From assembly GCA_030549775.1 (NCBI GenBank), contig CM060177.1:92628736-92692735 (forward strand): a stretch of 64,000 nt of DNA, given 5' to 3'. The position numbers and the translations under genes were made by a program. Positions 61,336 through 64,000 of the stretch are shown piece by piece. The stretch is from Tamarix chinensis. Taxonomy: Eukaryota > Streptophyta > Magnoliopsida > Caryophyllales > Tamaricaceae. Each line of letters opens with the position of its first letter. The stretch's first letter is position 1. The notes beneath the pieces are model-generated. The model was not told the DNA's origin. It saw nothing but the letters and a program-made list of their open reading frames with translations, and did no database searches.

Positions 61336-62376
61336 GAAGCAAACACTCAAGAATTGGCATTCATCATTATGGAACCATTTTTTCTTCATTTAGAAAGGAT
61401 CGCCCACAAAATTGAAGACAAATGGATGGTTACATTGCTAGTTATAGATAAAACGTACCATACAAACTACTAGGCGTATATATGCATGTGCAAGGCATGC
61501 ATAGAGTGCATGACTACGTGCATAGGGGGAATAAAAGGCAGCTTGTACGTGTGGTTTAATTAATTAATTAAATAATTAGTAGAGTTAAAAATTAGCTAGA
61601 GAATAAAGTAGCATAAATCTTTCTTTTGAAGAATATTCTATATTCTAATATGTTTTAAGCTAGTAGATGGCAATATCTTGTAAAATTAATCGGCGACCTT
61701 GGCTATATAAGCCATAAAACACATGATTGAATGGAATTAGCATTGGATTGAAGTTGAATGAAAATTGTAAATATTGCTTATTTAATTCTATATGGTTCAT
61801 ATCAATTTTAATCGAATATGTGTGAACGAATAATCTTAAAACCCTCAATCTCTTCATTTGTGTGAATTAGAGATTAAGTACTATCTTTCTAAACTCCATA
61901 ACCCATGCCATTCCAACCTTAATCATTGTCCAAATTCAACCAAAAATGAAACTAAACCCTAACCTTAAATTGCAAAGCAAAACCCTAAACCCTAACCCTA
62001 CTTTTCAAAACCAAACCCTAACCCTAATCATAACACACAAAACTTTCTACTCTCAAACCCTAATTGGTGAATCATCATCATCATCATCATCTCACCATTA
62101 TCAAGTCATATTCATCATTCATCCATCAAATTCGAATAAGCATCATTGAATCATCATCATCGTCTTCAAATCATCCTCACATTTTTTTCTTCACAACCGA
62201 ATATCTACATCAATAATTCATCACCTTCAAGACTTCTTATTAATTCCAACATAATTGAGCCTTAGGTTTTACAACATTGAAAATTCCATATTCCCACACA
62301 CATTAGAGGTACCATAAACATGAAAGTCATCCATGAACACTTCCATTATGTCCTCAATGAAATCTAAAAAGATAAC
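61336..62376. other. Unassigned spacer right of element F
   Basis: Contains CCCTAA-type telomere-like units at 61946-62030 and a CAT triplet run at about 62070-62090. An open frame at 61946-62149 translates the CCCTAA units into Asn/Pro/Leu repeats and is not a gene. No element ends recognised. Confidence 0.4.
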
Positions 62377-64000
62377 TGTAATACCTCAAAATTTTCGAAA
62401 ACCTATATTTTAATAAATTACTTTTATTTGGAATAAAATTGCTTTAATATTTTTATTTTAATTATTTTATAGATTTTAGAGTATGTAAATTTGGATAAAA
62501 GTATTTAATAAATTAAAAATAAATATTTTGCTATTTATCATATTATTTCATTTAAATAAATTTTCAAACTAGTAGTTTACTATAATTATCCTTTTTAAGC
62601 CCATATATTTAATTATATTAAATTAAATTATTAAATAAACTTATTATCAAAAATATTACATCCTGTTATTTTATAAATTTAATTATTCTCAATTTTTCCA
62701 TTTTTCCCCAATTTCCTTTTCCTACCTTTTCTTTTCTTTCTCCTTCCCTCTATTTTCTTTTTCCCTCTTCCTAGCTTTGGGCCGCCAAACCCCTCGGCCT
62801 GCTTTCCCCCCCTCCTTGCGCACTGGGCCACAGGCCCGATCTTTCTCCCCTACCCCTCGCGCTCCCGCCCAGCCGCAGCCTTCTTTTTCCCCTGGACTGG
62901 CCGACTCCCTCCTTTTTCTGTGCCAGTCCAGCCGCCCCGTCCCTTTCTTCTTCTCCTTTCTTCCTCCTCCCACGCCCGACTCTCCTTTCTGCCATTATCA
63001 AGCACCGACCGCCACCCTGCACCTGCCACCACCACCTGCTCCCTCTCCCTCTCTCTTCCCCCATCGTTTTCCTTCCCTTTTCGAGCTAAACTAGCCCTGG
63101 ACCACAGCCTCACGTGCCCTTGTTTCTTTCCTTCTTCTTCCCCGTCTTCCCCTGCCACCCGACCACCACCTGCCACCTGCAGCGCCGTTCGCCGGCCATC
63201 CTTGCCCCTCTCTTCTCCCTCTTCTTTTTCTCCATCTACCCAGCCCTCCATTCCCCTCATTTTCGATCCCTTCTTTTCCCCCGAGCTCCCTCCTATCTCC
63301 TTCCTTCTTCCCCATTTTTCTTCCTCGTTTTTTTTTATCACTGCCAGCCTCCGCCGCCTGAACCACCAAGCCCAGCCCTGCGCCGCCTTCTGCCATCGCC
63401 TACTACCACCCTGCACCACCACACAGCCCCTTCGAGCCCTGCACTTCCTCCCTTCTCCTCCCCTTCCTTTTTCTTCCCAGTTTTTCCCCTTATCGCCGAG
63501 CCACCTGCAACCACCTCTACCACCGCCGTCCGGCCACCTCTGCCGCCACCCAACCCACCGTTCGACACCCTGCAACCCCCTATACAACCGCCATGTCTTA
63601 GTTGGCCGAAAACATCCCTTAAACCCCTCCATTTTTCCCTCTCCTTTTCCTTCCTTCACAACCCCTTTCCCTCGACCCTCCTCAGCAGCCAACTTTGCCG
63701 CCTTGCCGCCGCCGTCTCCGCCGCCCTATGCCGCCGTGAAACCACCCTTTGCCTCCACCTACACCCCCTCTTCCCTTCTGTACCATTCCCTTGCCTTAGA
63801 ACCTCCCCTAACCACCTTCTTTTCTAGCCTAAAGACCCTAACCCGAAAATGATAAATCTTGCTTCCTTCACCCCTCTTTGAGCCTTTTTCCCCCATGGGT
63901 TTTGCATGAAACTCACACTTCTCATGTAGCGTGAGCTCTCCTTCATTTTAAAAATTATTTGGCTAATTTTTAAGGTATAATGGTATTTTATGTTAAGTGT
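62377..64000 (+). mobile_element. 5' part of LTR G, cut by the window edge
   Basis: Starts TGTAATACCTCAAAATTTTCG, followed by AT-rich sequence and then, from about 62700 to 63860, a strongly C+T-rich stretch with high GC, very unlike the rest of the window. The pattern (TGTAATACC start, then pyrimidine-rich leader) parallels LTR A (2836) and the start of element H, so I read it as a gypsy-type LTR. Long overlapping open frames on both strands (310 and 280 residues) result from this composition. Confidence 0.65.

Noticed and set aside
61946..62149. 67-residue frame with Asn/Pro/Leu repeats
   Set aside because: Translation of CCCTAA telomere-like units followed by a CAT triplet run.
62850..63692. 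280-residue minus-strand frame rich in Gly, Arg, Glu and Lys
   Set aside because: Reverse complement of the same pyrimidine-rich LTR segment; no domain.
62920..63852. 310-residue plus-strand frame (longest in the window)
   Set aside because: Proline/serine/phenylalanine-rich low-complexity peptide inside the pyrimidine-rich part of an LTR. Overlapping frames on both strands are equally long, so composition explains it.
1..64000. CRISPR arrays, bacterial operons, riboswitches, integrated organelle DNA, tRNA genes
   Set aside because: Looked for and not seen. Repeats are plant transposon parts, composition is uniform nuclear AT-rich, and no cloverleaf with A and B boxes outside the Cassandra 5S segments was found.

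Overview
This is plant nuclear DNA, AT-rich and dominated by decayed, nested transposable elements. The signs of an angiosperm are a plant-specific B3-domain gene, TTTAGGG-type telomere-like repeats, a plant mobile domain fragment, Cassandra elements with 5S rRNA-derived LTRs, CACTA and PIF/Harbinger DNA transposons, and Athila-type Ty3/gypsy elements with a tRNA-Asp primer site. I cannot place it to family. No bacterial-type operons, CRISPR arrays, rRNA genes or tRNA genes are visible. The only plausible host gene I can support is a short two-exon B3 gene on the minus strand (9078-9719).

Layout. 1-1588: end of a minus-strand LTR (family 1). 1598-1909: plant mobile domain fragment cut by that LTR. 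2341-2830: degenerate telomere-like array. 2836-7622: a solo LTR with a perfect TTAAG duplication, itself split by a 3.4 kb family-1 LTR (3368-6768). 7623-10380: the low-repeat island with the B3 gene. 11048-18142: a PIF/Harbinger transposase pseudogene, split in the middle by a 6.2 kb CACTA element (11600-17817) that carries a Transposase_24 plus Ulp1-protease pseudogene on the minus strand and has a Cassandra element nested in one end. 18143-26198: a Ty3/gypsy element with very long LTRs and only a gag remnant, with a hAT-like MITE in its 5' LTR. 27285-27542: a palindromic MITE with a 9-bp duplication. 29026-29778: a complete Cassandra on the minus strand. 32144-35552: another family-1 LTR. 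36966-53939: an Athila-type element (gag, protease, RT, RNase H, integrase remnants) containing a 4.8 kb LINE (40332-45159) and a non-autonomous LTR element (47889-53886, duplication CCCAT). 53940-61335: a second Athila-type element in the opposite direction, with an ATHILA/env-like region, truncated at its 5' end. 62377-64000: the start of another LTR with a strongly pyrimidine-rich strand.

The interest lies in the nesting record. Several insertions can be ordered from target-site duplications, and one (CACTA into PIF) can be removed on paper to restore a continuous reading frame. None of the transposon proteins looks intact. Most in-frame stops sit at Trp, Gln or Arg codons, as expected from decay of methylated cytosines. 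I found no convincing new molecular system. The most unusual points are the CACTA element without a visible TNP2 transposase, the two clusters of a near-palindromic motif shared by family-1 LTRs, and the two independent Cassandra insertions.
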